35,807 nucleotides of DNA from Akkermansia muciniphila. Lineage in GTDB: Bacteria; Verrucomicrobiota; Verrucomicrobiia; Limisphaerales; UBA9464. The notes beneath the pieces were generated by a model. The model did no database searches. It had not been told where the DNA came from and was given only the letters and a program-made list of their open reading frames with translations. Position numbers and translations under genes: made by a program. Position 1 is the first letter of the stretch. The number at the start of each line of letters is the position of its first letter. The DNA lies in assembly GCA_945900455.1 (NCBI GenBank), contig CAMDJH010000032.1, positions 1 to 35,807 on the forward strand. Direction: 5' to 3'. Positions 9,150 to 18,497 of this stretch are shown here, piece by piece.

Positions 9150-10214
9150 TCAGGCGACGGTGATCTCTTTGTCGAGATAGACATCCTGGATCAAGTTCAG
9201 CAGTTTCACGCCGTCCTTCATCGGACGCTGGAAAGCCTTGCGTCCGGAAATGAGCCCTGTGCCGCCGGCGCGTTTGTTGACCACCGCGGTCATCACTGCC
9301 TCGGCGAAATCGTTCTTGCCGGAAGCACCGCCGGAGTTGATCAGCCCCGCTCGGCCCATGAAGCAATTCGCGACCTGATAGCGGCAGAGGTCGATGGGGT
9401 GGTCGCTCGTCAGTTCGGAATAAATCCGTTCGTCGAGTTTGCCGTAGCTTGAGCCACCGGTGTTGAGTGCTTTGAACCCACCATTGTTCTCGGGGAGCTT
9501 TTGCTTGATGATGTCGGCCTGGAGAGTCACGCCGAGGTGGTTGGCCTGGCCGGTCAGGTCAGCGCTGACATGGTAATCCTTGTCCTTCTTAAATTCATTA
9601 TTGCGCAGGTAGCACCAGAGTACCGTGGCCAGCCCCTGCTCATGGGCTGCGGCAAACGCCTGCGCAATCTCCACGATTTGGCGGCCACTGTGGTCGGAGC
9701 CAAAGTAAATCGTGGCGCCGATAGCCGCCGCACCCATGTCGGCGGCCTCCTTGATCGTGCCAAACAGGATCTGGTCGGCCTTATTGGGATAAGTGAGCAA
9801 CTCGTTATGGTTGACCTTCACAAGGAATGGAATCTTGTGGGCGCACTTGCGCGCCACCGAGCCGAGTACGCCGTAAGTTGAAGCCACCGCGTTGCAGCCG
9901 CCTTCAATTGCCAGTCTTACGATATTCTCCGGATCGAAGTAGGCAGGGTTCTTCGCAAAGCTCGCGCCCGCGGAGTGTTCGATGCCCTGGTCCACTGGCA
10001 GAATGGACACATAGCCGCTGCCGCCAAGTCGCCCATGGCGGAAAATACGTTCGAGGTTCCCAAGGACGCGGTTATTGCGGTTGGATAGCGACCATACGCG
10101 GTCCACGAAGTCCGGACCGGGGAGGTGCAGCAACTCTCGGGGCACGGTCTGGGATTTATGTTGCAGGAGCGAATCAGCCTTGTCGCCGAGGAGTTGCAGG
10201 AGTTCTAAATTCAT
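9150..10214 (-). CDS. fbaB: Class I fructose-bisphosphate aldolase (FbaB/DhnA type)
   Basis: The enzyme cleaves fructose-1,6-bisphosphate to dihydroxyacetone phosphate and glyceraldehyde-3-phosphate through a Schiff-base lysine, in glycolysis and gluconeogenesis. The frame is open to 10439, but the ATG at 10214 ([17 protein letters not shown]) gives 354 residues, close to the roughly 350 of E. coli FbaB. Visible family features are [20 protein letters not shown], the core [10 protein letters not shown], an IGATIYFGS strand, and the phosphate-binding [12 protein letters not shown] and [12 protein letters not shown]. The gene stands alone, divergent from a transposase gene. A perfect hairpin without a T-tract follows its stop. 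Confidence 0.93.
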   Translation of the reverse strand: MNLELLQLLGDKADSLLQHKSQTVPRELLHLPGPDFVDRVWSLSNRNNRVLGNLERIFRHGRLGGSGYVSILPVDQGIEHSAGASFAKNPAYFDPENIVRLAIEGGCNAVASTYGVLGSVARKCAHKIPFLVKVNHNELLTYPNKADQILFGTIKEAADMGAAAIGATIYFGSDHSGRQIVEIAQAFAAAHEQGLATVLWCYLRNNEFKKDKDYHVSADLTGQANHLGVTLQADIIKQKLPENNGGFKALNTGGSSYGKLDERIYSELTSDHPIDLCRYQVANCFMGRAGLINSGGASGKNDFAEAVMTAVVNKRAGGTGLISGRKAFQRPMKDGVKLLNLIQDVYLDKEITVA

Positions 10215-10453
10215 AGTTGGGTGCTTTCGTTCGTTGTCAGCAGGTGGCGCGTTGCAGAATACAGAATCAATTGTTCGATTTAACCCATGAGCGTCAACCA
10301 GCGATATTCCTGCGATCCATTTGGCAACTCGCTGCAGCGTGTCCCTTCGGCAAGCGTGCGGAGGCGCGGCAAAAGTATAAAGTGACAGGTTCAAAGTAGT
10401 TGACACTCCACCCTTCTTGCTGGAGGCTGCCCTGGTCATCGTTTGAAATCCTT
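10215..10453. other. Divergent intergenic region, aldolase and transposase
   Basis: This region must hold the promoters of two divergent genes. A TTGACA hexamer is present on the plus strand at 10400-10405, but no convincing -10 box follows at proper spacing. No other structure is evident. Confidence 0.3.
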
Positions 10454-11422
10454 ATGAGAATGGCTCGCATCAAACTCACTGGGGAATCAGCCGTGTATCA
10501 CTGCATCTCACGGATCGTCGGCGGCCAGAGGCTGCTGGACGATCTGGGGAAGGAGAAACTCGTCGGGATTCTCGGAAAACTTGCCCAATTTTGCGATGTG
10601 GAGGTGATCACTTACTGCATGATGTCCAATCACTTCCACCTGCTCGTACGCGTGCCGGTTCGAGTTGAACTTTCTGATGAGCAACTCCTGGCCAAGATGG
10701 CGGCGTTCTATGGAAAGAAAGGAATCCTGACGGTGCTGGCACAGGAGAGTTTGCAGTTGCGTGGGAAAATTGATCCGGATATCCGCGAATCGGTGGTGAG
10801 TCGAATGGGGGATGTGTCAGCCTTCATGAAGGAGTTCAAGCAGCGCTTTAGCCGATGGTACAACAAGACAACGGGACGATTTGGGACATTGTGGGCGGAG
10901 CGATTTACGAGTGTATTGGTGGAAGACTCCATGACGGCACTTCGGACCGTGGCGGCGTACATTGATTTGAATCCGGTTCGTGCAGGATTGGTGAAAGATC
11001 CCAAGGATTACCGATTTTGCGGCTACGCGGCGGCGTTGAACGGAGCGGCAGCGATTCGTCAGGGCATTATGAGCTTTGTGGAACCTTCCGATTGGGGGAA
11101 GGCGGCGGCGAAATATCGGATGGTATTGTTCGTCGCAGCGGGTAGCGCCAACCGAAGCGACAAAGCGGTGATGGATCCGCAGACAATCCGGGCGGAATTG
11201 GCCCGCGGGGGAGAGTTGAGTTTAGGCCAGGTGTTACGTCTGCGCGTGCGACATATGAGCGATGGAGTGGTTCTGGGCTCGAAAGATTTTGTGAATGAGA
11301 TGTTCACCCGTCACCGGGACCGATTCAGTACGCGTCGAAAAGACGGAGCTCGTCCAATTCGGGGTGTACCGATACCGGGCATATGCGTGATGCGGGATCT
11401 GCGAGTGGACGCGATTGGATGA
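10454..11422 (+). CDS. REP-associated tyrosine transposase (RAYT, Y1/HUH family)
   Basis: The protein is a member of the IS200-like Y1 transposase superfamily in its chromosomal RAYT form, a single-strand endonuclease acting on REP palindromes. The N-terminus MARIKLTGESAVYHCISR, the HUH motif in SNHFHLLV (His60 and His62 counted from the ATG at 10454) and the candidate catalytic Tyr136 in FSRWYNKTTGRFGTLW are visible. LDLNPVRAGLVKDP-type sequence follows (here IDLNPVRAGLVKDPKDY). The product is 322 residues, and ATG 10460 is an equally possible start. No insertion-sequence ends or target duplications are seen, which fits a domesticated RAYT rather than a mobile IS. Its REP partners are not proven; see the hairpins at 9102 and 20904. 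Confidence 0.9.
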   Translation: MRMARIKLTGESAVYHCISRIVGGQRLLDDLGKEKLVGILGKLAQFCDVEVITYCMMSNHFHLLVRVPVRVELSDEQLLAKMAAFYGKKGILTVLAQESLQLRGKIDPDIRESVVSRMGDVSAFMKEFKQRFSRWYNKTTGRFGTLWAERFTSVLVEDSMTALRTVAAYIDLNPVRAGLVKDPKDYRFCGYAAALNGAAAIRQGIMSFVEPSDWGKAAAKYRMVLFVAAGSANRSDKAVMDPQTIRAELARGGELSLGQVLRLRVRHMSDGVVLGSKDFVNEMFTRHRDRFSTRRKDGARPIRGVPIPGICVMRDLRVDAIG

Positions 11423-11679
11423 CGGTGAAGAACCTCTAAGCCGCTCTCCCAGGCTCAAAGCCGATTCCTGACTCCGCTGCAGTACCCGAGGGCATTCCTC
11501 ATCGTTCGAGTTGGAGTAGTAATACTTTGGCGGAAGTCGTGAACGGACGGAGGATTGAGCTGAAGGAGAAGGGTTGCTGCCTAGTTCTTTCTCCACAGTC
11601 ATACCGCTATGCGCATCCCCGGCAGCATTCCGCTAGCTTTTTGGGCGGCGCCGGCGAATAATCCGATCTGTTATCCACT
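11423..11679. other. Gap without recognisable features
   Basis: About 257 bases lie between the transposase stop and the next pseudopilin start. I see no hairpin, repeat or convincing short gene in it. Confidence 0.4.
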
Positions 11680-12417
11680 ATGAAACCTGCCTCCGCACCG
11701 TGGCGTGTCGCCGACCGCGCCTTCACGTTGATCGAACTGCTGGTGGTGATCGCAATCATTGCGATTCTGGCCGGCATGCTTCTGCCAGCCTTGGGCAAGG
11801 CCAAGGAACAGGGATTCCGGACCCGATGCCTCTCCAACATGAAGCAGATTCTTCTTAGCACCCACATGTACCTCACCGATAACCAGGACTATCTGCCGTA
11901 CTCCTCCTGGAGTTCGGGCGCTTTTGATGTCCCGAATTGGTGCTACATGCGCGTCCGGACCAACAACCCGGATCATACCGTCGATCGCGGTCTGCTCTGG
12001 CTCTATCATAAATCCAAGCAGATTTACTTCTGCCCCCTCGACCGCACTAATACGGCTTTCTTCCGTCAACGCGAGATGAAGGTTACCAGCTACGTAATGA
12101 ACGGTGCGGTCTCGAGCTATACCACGGGTCCCCGCGGGGACTGGACCACCTGGAAACAAAAGGACTTTGCATCGGATGCAATGATGTATTGGGAAGCCGA
12201 TGAAAAGCAGCCTTCCAATTTCGACAATGTCGCCAGCACGCCGGACGAAGGCGTCACGCAACGTCACAACTCGGGCGTCGTCATGGGTATGTTCGGTGGT
12301 CAAACGGAGTACATGAAGTTCAAAGTATATTATATGGAAGCGGGTATCGGAGGTTCTCGCGGCCGCCGGCCCGGTCGATTCTGGTGTAATCCAGGATCTA
12401 AGACGGGTGATAACTGA
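11680..12417 (+). CDS. Pseudopilin-like protein (prepilin N-terminal methylation motif)
   Basis: The 245-residue protein begins with a short basic leader and [20 protein letters not shown], the prepilin peptidase recognition and first membrane helix. This is followed by [27 protein letters not shown], a sequence style typical of Verrucomicrobiota. The rest is a globular exported domain with CPLDRTN and a late [14 protein letters not shown] segment, similar to the H-x-G/DG end motif of DUF1559-type proteins. The function is unknown; family members are assumed to be inner-membrane anchored pseudopilins or pilin-derived surface proteins. A small lipoprotein gene follows 37 bases downstream on the same strand. 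Confidence 0.88.
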   Translation: MKPASAPWRVADRAFTLIELLVVIAIIAILAGMLLPALGKAKEQGFRTRCLSNMKQILLSTHMYLTDNQDYLPYSSWSSGAFDVPNWCYMRVRTNNPDHTVDRGLLWLYHKSKQIYFCPLDRTNTAFFRQREMKVTSYVMNGAVSSYTTGPRGDWTTWKQKDFASDAMMYWEADEKQPSNFDNVASTPDEGVTQRHNSGVVMGMFGGQTEYMKFKVYYMEAGIGGSRGRRPGRFWCNPGSKTGDN

Positions 12418-12454
12418 ATCAAAAGAGTGTTGGGAATTGGGATGAAAGGGTATT

Positions 12455-12919
12455 ATGCTGCGATGGCTTAGGATGCGCGGGTCGGACCGTCGGTTCAGGT
12501 GGCTGGGCGTTCCGCGGAATCGACGGGCGCGGTCGCCTGGATTGGCGCTGTGGAAAGCGGCGCTGGCCGGGCTCGTCCTGGTGGCGTCGGGTTGTGGAGA
12601 AGGGGACGGCGCGGGCAAACTGAGCCCAAAATCGCCCAGGGAGGCGGCCAACGGGTTGGAGACTGCTTTTTCGGGAGCGGGCGGGGAGGCGAGTCAGACC
12701 GTGGCGGCGGCGGCCGGAGCGATGAAGAATGGAGATTATGAAAAGGCGGCGGTTTCGTTGGGCACCCTTCGTGGCGGGGGAAATCTGACCTTGGATCAAG
12801 GATTGGCAGTCCATTCATCGATGCTCGCGTTGGAGGAGCAGCTGATCCGCGGAGTGGAGGCGGGGGATCCCAAAGCGCGGCAGGCCTACGAAATCCTAAA
12901 ACACATGAAAAAGAAGTGA
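12455..12919 (+). CDS. Small putative lipoprotein of unknown function
   Basis: I do not recognise this 154-residue protein. It has an arginine-rich start, a hydrophobic stretch (residues 31-46) ending in the lipobox LVASGC with the acylated cysteine at 47, and then a glycine/alanine-rich segment with AANGLETAFSGAGGEASQTV. Its C-terminus is helical (KNGDYEKAAVSLGTL, then QAYEILKHMKKK) and reads like a single TPR-like hairpin. AAAGGG at 12445-12450, four bases before the ATG, supports the start. It is probably anchored in the outer or inner membrane. Frames on the other strand here are shadows of GC-rich composition. Confidence 0.65.
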   Translation: MLRWLRMRGSDRRFRWLGVPRNRRARSPGLALWKAALAGLVLVASGCGEGDGAGKLSPKSPREAANGLETAFSGAGGEASQTVAAAAGAMKNGDYEKAAVSLGTLRGGGNLTLDQGLAVHSSMLALEEQLIRGVEAGDPKARQAYEILKHMKKK

Positions 12920-13044
12920 GCGGCCATTCAAAGCTCAGTTGACCTGTCCCCTGCTGTGCTAAACGTTCAGATTTCGCGAATAATTTTGACCTCTGGATCG
13001 TTTCAGGATTGCCGGGGACCGGTCTGTCTTCGATAAGAGCCGGA

Positions 13045-13533
13045 GTGAATAATTGTCCCTGCGGTTCCGGTTCTACCTTCGATGCATGCTGCGGCCCGAT
13101 CATAGCCGGTGCCCCGGCGCCAACGGCTGAGGCGTTGATGCGTTCCCGCTACTCGGCCTTTGTGAAGCATGCATTCGCCCATCTCCATGCGTCCCTCTCC
13201 GCCGAACAGCAGAAGGACTATTCCCGTGAGGAGGCCGAGCGTTGGGCCAAGAACTCGGAGTGGTTGGGGTTGCAAATTGTCAAAACGGACAAAGGCGGGC
13301 CCGACGACACCTCCGGATTGGTGGAGTTCATGGCTCGATTCAAAGCTCAGGATCAAGAACATGAGCACCATGAGATCGCCGTGTTTGGTCGGGAAAATGG
13401 CCAGTGGGTCTACACGGGTCAGGTCGGTGCACAGGGAACGCCAGTCCGCCGAGAGGGGCCCAAGATTGGCCGCAATGATCCTTGTCCCTGCGGCAGCGGA
13501 AAGAAGTACAAGAAGTGTTGCGCGGTGGGGTGA
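13045..13533 (+). CDS. YchJ family protein with SEC-C zinc motifs at both ends
   Basis: YchJ-type proteins have a cystatin-like central domain (DUF/UPF0225) flanked by SEC-C zinc-binding motifs. The first motif is [14 protein letters not shown] immediately after the start, and the second is [16 protein letters not shown] at the very C-terminus. The central part contains [19 protein letters not shown], the family hallmark, and VEFMARF. I prefer the GTG at 13045, which gives MNNCPCGSG as in relatives; a TTG at 13009 would add 12 residues. The molecular role is not established. SEC-C motifs often mediate binding to SecB- or ribosome-related partners. Confidence 0.88.
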   Translation: MNNCPCGSGSTFDACCGPIIAGAPAPTAEALMRSRYSAFVKHAFAHLHASLSAEQQKDYSREEAERWAKNSEWLGLQIVKTDKGGPDDTSGLVEFMARFKAQDQEHEHHEIAVFGRENGQWVYTGQVGAQGTPVRREGPKIGRNDPCPCGSGKKYKKCCAVG

Positions 13534-13589
13534 CCCCGGTTTTCCGGTGCAATTCCTGGCTCATTTGGTGAGTTTGCACGTTTCCATGA

Positions 13590-14627
13590 ATGAACGCCGT
13601 TGCCAGAGTGGCGGTCTCTACGGCATACAACACCGCCATGCAATCGGGACTCACTGCCATCAATGCCGAAGTTCAAGAAGCCTCCGCGTTCGTTCAACCG
13701 CTTTTCAACGAAATCAACAAGGTCATCGTCGGGCAAAAATACCTAGTCGAAAGGCTGGTGATCGGCCTCCTTGCCAACGGCCACGTCCTGTTGGAGGGCG
13801 TGCCCGGACTGGCTAAAACGCTGTCGGTGAAGACACTGGCCACCGCATTGCACGTTCGGTTCTCTCGACTGCAATTCACGCCGGACATGCTTCCGGCGGA
13901 TGTCGTCGGCACGCAGATCTACAATCCTCAATCGGGCAGTTTCACGACGCGGCGTGGACCCGTCTTTGCCAACCTTGTCCTCGCCGACGAGATCAATCGG
14001 GCACCCGCAAAGGTGCAGAGTGCTTTGCTCGAAGCGATGCAGGAACGGCAAGTGACCATCGGAGATCAGACGTTCAAGCTGGAGGAGCCTTTCCTGGTGT
14101 TGGCTACGCAGAACCCGATTGAACAGGAGGGAACGTACCCGCTGCCCGAGGCGCAAGTGGACCGTTTCATGCTTAAGTTGAAGGTCGGGTATCCTTCCCG
14201 CGCGGAGGAGCGTCAAATTCTCGATCTGATGGCGCGCACCAGCGGGCAGCCCACCGTCCAACCCATCGTTGAAGCCCGGGAGATCTTTCGAGCCCGCGAG
14301 GTGATCAACGACCTGTACGTCGATGACAAGGTCAAGGACTACATCGTTGATATCGTTTGCGCGACGCGGGATCCGGAAGCTTACAAATTACCGTTGAAGG
14401 AACTGATCCAGTTAGGCGCGTCTCCCCGCGCCACCATTGCCCTCACCCTGGCATCCAAGGCACACGCCTTCATCCGCGGCCGGGGATACGTGACGCCCCA
14501 GGACGTCAAGACAGTGGGAATGGACGTCCTGCGTCATCGAGTGACGGTCACCTACGAAGCGGAGGCGGAAGAGAAGACGGCGGAGGATGTGGTGCAGCGA
14601 ATTTTTGACGAACTACCGGTTCCTTGA
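13590..14627 (+). CDS. MoxR family AAA+ ATPase
   Basis: MoxR ATPases are chaperone-like AAA+ proteins that help mature protein complexes, usually together with a DUF58/VWA protein encoded next door. The Walker A variant GVPGLAKT is at residues 70-77. Walker B LVLADEINRAP and the sensor ATQNPIEQEGTYPLPEAQ DRF region are all present, and the C-terminal lid contains LGASPRATIALTLASKAHAF. The length of 345 residues is typical. ATG 13590 is used; ATG 13638 is also possible and would remove a non-conserved N-terminus. The usual DUF58 and VWA partner genes are absent: the next gene is convergent after 23 bases. Confidence 0.93.
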   Translation: MNAVARVAVSTAYNTAMQSGLTAINAEVQEASAFVQPLFNEINKVIVGQKYLVERLVIGLLANGHVLLEGVPGLAKTLSVKTLATALHVRFSRLQFTPDMLPADVVGTQIYNPQSGSFTTRRGPVFANLVLADEINRAPAKVQSALLEAMQERQVTIGDQTFKLEEPFLVLATQNPIEQEGTYPLPEAQVDRFMLKLKVGYPSRAEERQILDLMARTSGQPTVQPIVEAREIFRAREVINDLYVDDKVKDYIVDIVCATRDPEAYKLPLKELIQLGASPRATIALTLASKAHAFIRGRGYVTPQDVKTVGMDVLRHRVTVTYEAEAEEKTAEDVVQRIFDELPVP

Positions 14628-14650
14628 GAAGTGTGGTACCCGTGTGGCCA

Positions 14651-15934
14651 TCAGTGGATCAACCTCCAGGCAGACACTTCGCGCGAGTCGCGGACATAGA
14701 GCACACCCTCCGAAAAAGCCGGGGCGCTAAACGTCTTGCCGCAGGCTTGGATTCGTCCGGATTCCACGTATTTTTCCGAATTCACTGCCACCAGGATCAG
14801 TTCCCCACGGTCATTCAGCACCAACAGTTGCTGACTATCGGTGATAACCGACGCCATGGCGTCGAATCCTGGCTGAGACCAGCGAACCGTGCCGGTATCG
14901 CGCTCTACGCAGACGAAATCTTTCGCCGCCCCCAGCCCAAAGAAGTGAGAGCCCACCGCGACCGGCGTGGCAAGATTGAGCTTAAGCTGGGCATTCAGCC
15001 ACAGGGGCACCGGCTTCAGGCTGGCTCCCGACCCTTCAATCCGCACGCGCCGCATGCCGGTCGTATGGCTCGCAAAAGTTACTGTGTCGCTTTCGATCAT
15101 GGGCGTCAGGCAGTTCCGATTTGCCCCAGTCCGAAACGGTACACGCCACAGCAGAGAGCCATCGTCCGCCGCGACGGCCATCAACCCCTCGCAAGTCGCC
15201 GCCACTGCTTGAGTTCGACCTACCACCAGGCCCACCGCCAGGGATGAATAACAGGTGAGATCCTCCTGCGATTTCCAAAGAGTGCGTCCGGTGAACTTAT
15301 CGAAGGCCACCAAACTCGCGCCATTGGTGCTCCCGACCTGGACCAGAATCCGGTCTCCCACGATCGCTGGAGATCCGGAATGACCGCGGCGATTCGCAGC
15401 CCCGATCTTCGATTGTCTGTCCGGCACCCAAAACGCTCCAAAATCTTCAAAATGAAAGCGCCACCGAGTCTTGCCGTCCGCCAGATTCAGGCATCGGAAT
15501 TCACCCCGGCAAGATTGAACATAAACCCGGTCCCCATCGATGAGCGGAGTGCATCGGGGGCCCGGTTCGAATTCGTCCGAATAACCTTCCCCATACGGAG
15601 TCGTCCAACGGTCTCGTCCGGTCACCGCATCGAGACAGCGAGCGCCCTCTTTCCCGGCGGCGTCTTCCAACACCACCAGGTTGGTACCGACCACAACGAC
15701 TCCGGCATAGCCATGGCCGATCGGCCTCCGCCACAACGGCGTCAGGTTCGGCGGCAGGACACGCGGCAACGATTCAGTGGTGTGCCCGTCCCGATTGAGG
15801 CCGCGGAACCCCGGCCATGGTGCCGAGAGAGCGATCGTCGATAGCAACAGGCCCGAGGCCACGCTCACCCGCGTCCAGCGAAGGGCGGCTCGGCGACGAA
15901 GCGGAACGTGGCGTGTCTTCTGTTTCGTGTTCAT
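14651..15934 (-). CDS. Exported PQQ-like beta-propeller protein (possible BamB-like)
   Basis: The 427-residue protein starts at ATG 15934, 13 bases after the lptE-like stop. It has a basic leader and a signal peptide (VSVASGLLLSTIALSA) followed by WPGFRGLNRDG, the usual opening of exported PVC-phylum PQQ-repeat proteins. Repeated blade motifs are visible: CLDAVTGRDRWTTPYG, CLNLADGKTRWRFHF, AFDKFTGRTLWKSQED, AVAADDGSLLWRVPF and VERDTGTVRWSQPG. There is no dehydrogenase catalytic domain, so it is not an alcohol dehydrogenase. It is the last gene of an apparent bamD-lptE operon, and BamB is also a PQQ-type propeller, so a role in outer-membrane assembly is an inference from context. Confidence 0.85.
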   Translation of the reverse strand: MNTKQKTRHVPLRRRAALRWTRVSVASGLLLSTIALSAPWPGFRGLNRDGHTTESLPRVLPPNLTPLWRRPIGHGYAGVVVVGTNLVVLEDAAGKEGARCLDAVTGRDRWTTPYGEGYSDEFEPGPRCTPLIDGDRVYVQSCRGEFRCLNLADGKTRWRFHFEDFGAFWVPDRQSKIGAANRRGHSGSPAIVGDRILVQVGSTNGASLVAFDKFTGRTLWKSQEDLTCYSSLAVGLVVGRTQAVAATCEGLMAVAADDGSLLWRVPFRTGANRNCLTPMIESDTVTFASHTTGMRRVRIEGSGASLKPVPLWLNAQLKLNLATPVAVGSHFFGLGAAKDFVCVERDTGTVRWSQPGFDAMASVITDSQQLLVLNDRGELILVAVNSEKYVESGRIQACGKTFSAPAFSEGVLYVRDSREVSAWRLIH

Positions 15935-15947
15935 GACGCTGTTAGGG

Positions 15948-16496
15948 CTACCAAGTTCCGTCCACCAATGCTTCCGCAATCCGCCGCGCCAGGTCTTCCG
16001 CAATCATCGGTAGCGCCTGCATCTCCGCTTGGGCTGGGTCGTTCGCCAACCGGATCGTTGTATGGCCGGTGAATTCCCGCTCGAACAGAGTCTTCCCTCC
16101 CTCGATCGCTGTCACCCGGGCCGTCATCTGGGCCACGTAATCCCGCGGCGTAATGATGTCATTCGTCTGAAAGCTCAGATTTTGCCGGTGGTAGTCTATC
16201 AAGACACCCGAGAGGACGATGTCCGGCGTTCCGTGGGTCGAGAGCCGCAAAGTTCCATCGCGCTGAACATGCCGACGCAGGGCCTGCGCAACGGTCTCGG
16301 CGATGCGCGGTTCCCGGGTCTCATTTCGAAACAGCGGAACGGTGACAGACCGTTCACCGGCGATCTGTCCGCTGGACGGACCGAGGTGATAGCCGGCGCA
16401 TCCGGCCAGACTTGGAACGGAGGCGATGAGGAGGATTCGTAGGAGGCAACCCAGCCGGACGGAGGAACCGAAACCGGCGGCAGCGAAAAAAGGCAT
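15948..16496 (-). CDS. lptE: LptE-like LPS assembly lipoprotein
   Basis: LptE is the lipoprotein plug of the LptD barrel that inserts lipopolysaccharide into the outer membrane. The 182-residue product has a signal peptide ending in the lipobox LAGC with the acylated Cys33. It continues with GYHLGP, the characteristic start of the mature LptE-like domain, then VTVPLFRNETREPRIAETV and the later YVAQMTARV strand. Family members are poorly conserved outside this core, so naming rests on the GYxxG...VPxFxNxT pattern. It lies between a bamD-like gene (13-base gap) and the PQQ propeller gene, giving a three-gene envelope operon. Confidence 0.85.
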   Translation of the reverse strand: MPFFAAAGFGSSVRLGCLLRILLIASVPSLAGCAGYHLGPSSGQIAGERSVTVPLFRNETREPRIAETVAQALRRHVQRDGTLRLSTHGTPDIVLSGVLIDYHRQNLSFQTNDIITPRDYVAQMTARVTAIEGGKTLFEREFTGHTTIRLANDPAQAEMQALPMIAEDLARRIAEALVDGTW

Positions 16497-16509
16497 GGGC
16501 AGGTTAATG

Positions 16510-17583
16510 CTAGTGATTAGGGTCAGGCAGCGACGGATTCAGCTTGTGGGGAGTCTGCTCGGCGTCGCGGGATTTCTGTTCCCGTTCCGCGCGGATTTTG
16601 GCTTGCGCCTCCGCCTTGGGGGTGAGCGCCGCAATCTTTTCGCGAGCTTTCATGGCGTAAGGGGAATTGGGGTCCTTCAGCAGCGATTCGTTGTAATACA
16701 CCATTGCACCCTGCCAGTTTTTCCGCTTTTTTTCGTAGTATTCTGCGGTCTGAAAGGCACCCCGCGCCTGCTCGACTCGCAGGGCGGCGATGATCTGGTC
16801 GATCTCGGATCCCCGTGGATCCTTCGGGTACAGAGCCTTGAAGTCATTGAACGTATTGATCGCATCCCCGGCGACACCTTGATCGTACTCCGCTGTCTTC
16901 ACCTGTTTGTCGTAAGCCATGCCTGCTCGATACAAAGCTTCCGAGGCGATTTCCTGCCGGTCGCTGTATCGGTCCGCCGCCTTCGTGTACGCCTTTACCG
17001 CTTTTGGGAAATCCTTTTGTTTCTCTCTCGCCGTGCCGATCTTCATCTGAGCCTCGGGGCCGGTTGAGTGGTATGGACCATTGCGGACAAGGTCTTCGTA
17101 GAGTTTCGCGGTCTTATCCATGGACGGAAGGAATGGCACGTATCCCCAGAGGCGAAACCGTTGACCGCCCAGAAATCGATCGGCGATGACCATCTGGCGT
17201 GACAGGGTTTCGTCGTAGTTCACCTGTTTGGGGTGACGGGCCATGGCCCGCTGGTACTCTTTGAACGCTCGCTCGTCTTGCCGCCGCGCCTCGTAACAAC
17301 GGCCCAGCAGGTATTGGGCAGCGCCAGCGTGGTCGGAAAGAGGCCAGACTTTAACAACCCGGTTGGCCGCCTTTTTTGCTGTGCCATAGTCCTTCCTCTC
17401 AAACGCCTGCGTCGCCACCTCAAGCTGGTCCTTCGCTCGATTCCGTGTCCACTTGCCCTCACTCCCGACGGGTTCGTAAGTCCATCCCTCTCCCGGGCGG
17501 TAAATCACGGGGGCCGGACAAATGTGAGGGAACAACACAATGCCAAGAAAAACCATCGTCCAGCGAGTCAACCAGCGGTTCAT
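16510..17583 (-). CDS. BamD-like TPR protein (outer membrane assembly)
   Basis: From ATG 17583 the product is 357 residues with a signal peptide ([15 protein letters not shown]). TPR-type helices follow, such as [40 protein letters not shown] and [16 protein letters not shown]. The last of these recall BamD/YfiO, which recruits beta-barrel proteins for Bam-mediated insertion. The segment [17 protein letters not shown] also matches the family pattern. There is no obvious lipobox cysteine, unlike classical BamD; the Cys in HICPA is near the expected site but lacks the usual LxGC context. The frame is open to 17865, but the extra N-terminus lacks protein character and overlaps the divergent ABC gene. 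It is first in the bamD-lptE-propeller operon. Confidence 0.75.
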   Translation of the reverse strand: MNRWLTRWTMVFLGIVLFPHICPAPVIYRPGEGWTYEPVGSEGKWTRNRAKDQLEVATQAFERKDYGTAKKAANRVVKVWPLSDHAGAAQYLLGRCYEARRQDERAFKEYQRAMARHPKQVNYDETLSRQMVIADRFLGGQRFRLWGYVPFLPSMDKTAKLYEDLVRNGPYHSTGPEAQMKIGTAREKQKDFPKAVKAYTKAADRYSDRQEIASEALYRAGMAYDKQVKTAEYDQGVAGDAINTFNDFKALYPKDPRGSEIDQIIAALRVEQARGAFQTAEYYEKKRKNWQGAMVYYNESLLKDPNSPYAMKAREKIAALTPKAEAQAKIRAEREQKSRDAEQTPHKLNPSLPDPNH

Positions 17584-17691
17584 TCCGGGAAAATAGGCAA
17601 GGCTCGTCGGACCGGCAACGCTGAATCCACGCGAAAAACCGCGTTCCTTCCCGGCACTCGCCTGTCTACTGTGTGTCCTTTGCAACGCATT

Positions 17692-18453
17692 ATGAGTCCA
17701 CTCTCGCTCTCTGCAGCGTCCGGCATCGGTGTTGAGATCCACCGCTTGAGCAAGAGTTTCGCCGGTCAGGCAGTGCTTCTCGACATCCAGCTGGAGATCC
17801 CCGCGGGCGGAATTTTTGTGCTCTTCGGTCCCAGCGGCAGTGGGAAATCCGTCCTGCTTCGCCACATCATCGGGCTGGAATCACCGGACGCCGGAGAAAT
17901 CCGCCTCGATGGCGAACCGGCCACCGATGCGTCGGTGCGGGCCCGGCATCGACTGGCGATGGTGTTCCAGAGCGGAGGATTGCTGAATTCCCTCACCGTG
18001 TCAGAAAATGTCGGGCTCTATCTAGCCGAGCACCGCCTGCGGACGCCCGCCGAAATCGCCCGCATTGTTCGGGAGAAACTTGCCCTCGTGGAGCTCCCCC
18101 CCGAGACCGACAAAAAGTACCCGTCCGAATTATCCGGCGGAATGCGCAAGCGGGTGGCCATCGCCCGTGCTCTGGTGATCGACCCGGAGCTCGTCCTGTT
18201 TGACGAACCCACGAGCGAACTGGACCCGCTGGTCTCGCGAACCATCGGTCGTGAAATCCTCGATCTTAACCGCCGCACCGGTGCCACGACGATCATCGTC
18301 ACTCACGACCGGGATCTTGCTTTCGGCATCGCTGACCGCATGGCGTTCATTGCCGGTGGCCGAATTCTCGTGCAGGGCACACCCGACGAACTTCGAGCCT
18401 CCGAAGACCCATTGCTGAAACGTTTTCTCGCGGCAGACTTCAAAACGGACTAG
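17692..18453 (+). CDS. ABC transporter ATP-binding protein, MlaF type
   Basis: The 253-residue protein is an ABC ATPase with Walker A GPSGSGKS (residues 46-53) and a Q-loop in [19 protein letters not shown]. It has the signature [15 protein letters not shown], Walker [15 protein letters not shown] and the H-loop [13 protein letters not shown]. The Q-loop and signature wording is that of MlaF/Ttg2A ATPases, which with MlaE and MlaD move phospholipids between the membranes. The ATG at 17692 is chosen because ABC homology starts right after it; the open frame upstream to 17233 is antisense to the bamD-like gene. No mlaE or mlaD gene is adjacent: kup converges 44 bases downstream. It is divergent from the bamD-lptE operon. 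Confidence 0.9.
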   Translation: MSPLSLSAASGIGVEIHRLSKSFAGQAVLLDIQLEIPAGGIFVLFGPSGSGKSVLLRHIIGLESPDAGEIRLDGEPATDASVRARHRLAMVFQSGGLLNSLTVSENVGLYLAEHRLRTPAEIARIVREKLALVELPPETDKKYPSELSGGMRKRVAIARALVIDPELVLFDEPTSELDPLVSRTIGREILDLNRRTGATTIIVTHDRDLAFGIADRMAFIAGGRILVQGTPDELRASEDPLLKRFLAADFKTD

Positions 18454-18497
18454 CCCCCAGTTCGATGCCGGCGGACTCTGGCAGTTCGCCGTTTCTA

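Noticed and set aside
17233-17691. N-terminal extension of the MlaF-type ATPase
   Set aside because: The region is antisense to the bamD-like gene and ABC homology begins only after ATG 17692.
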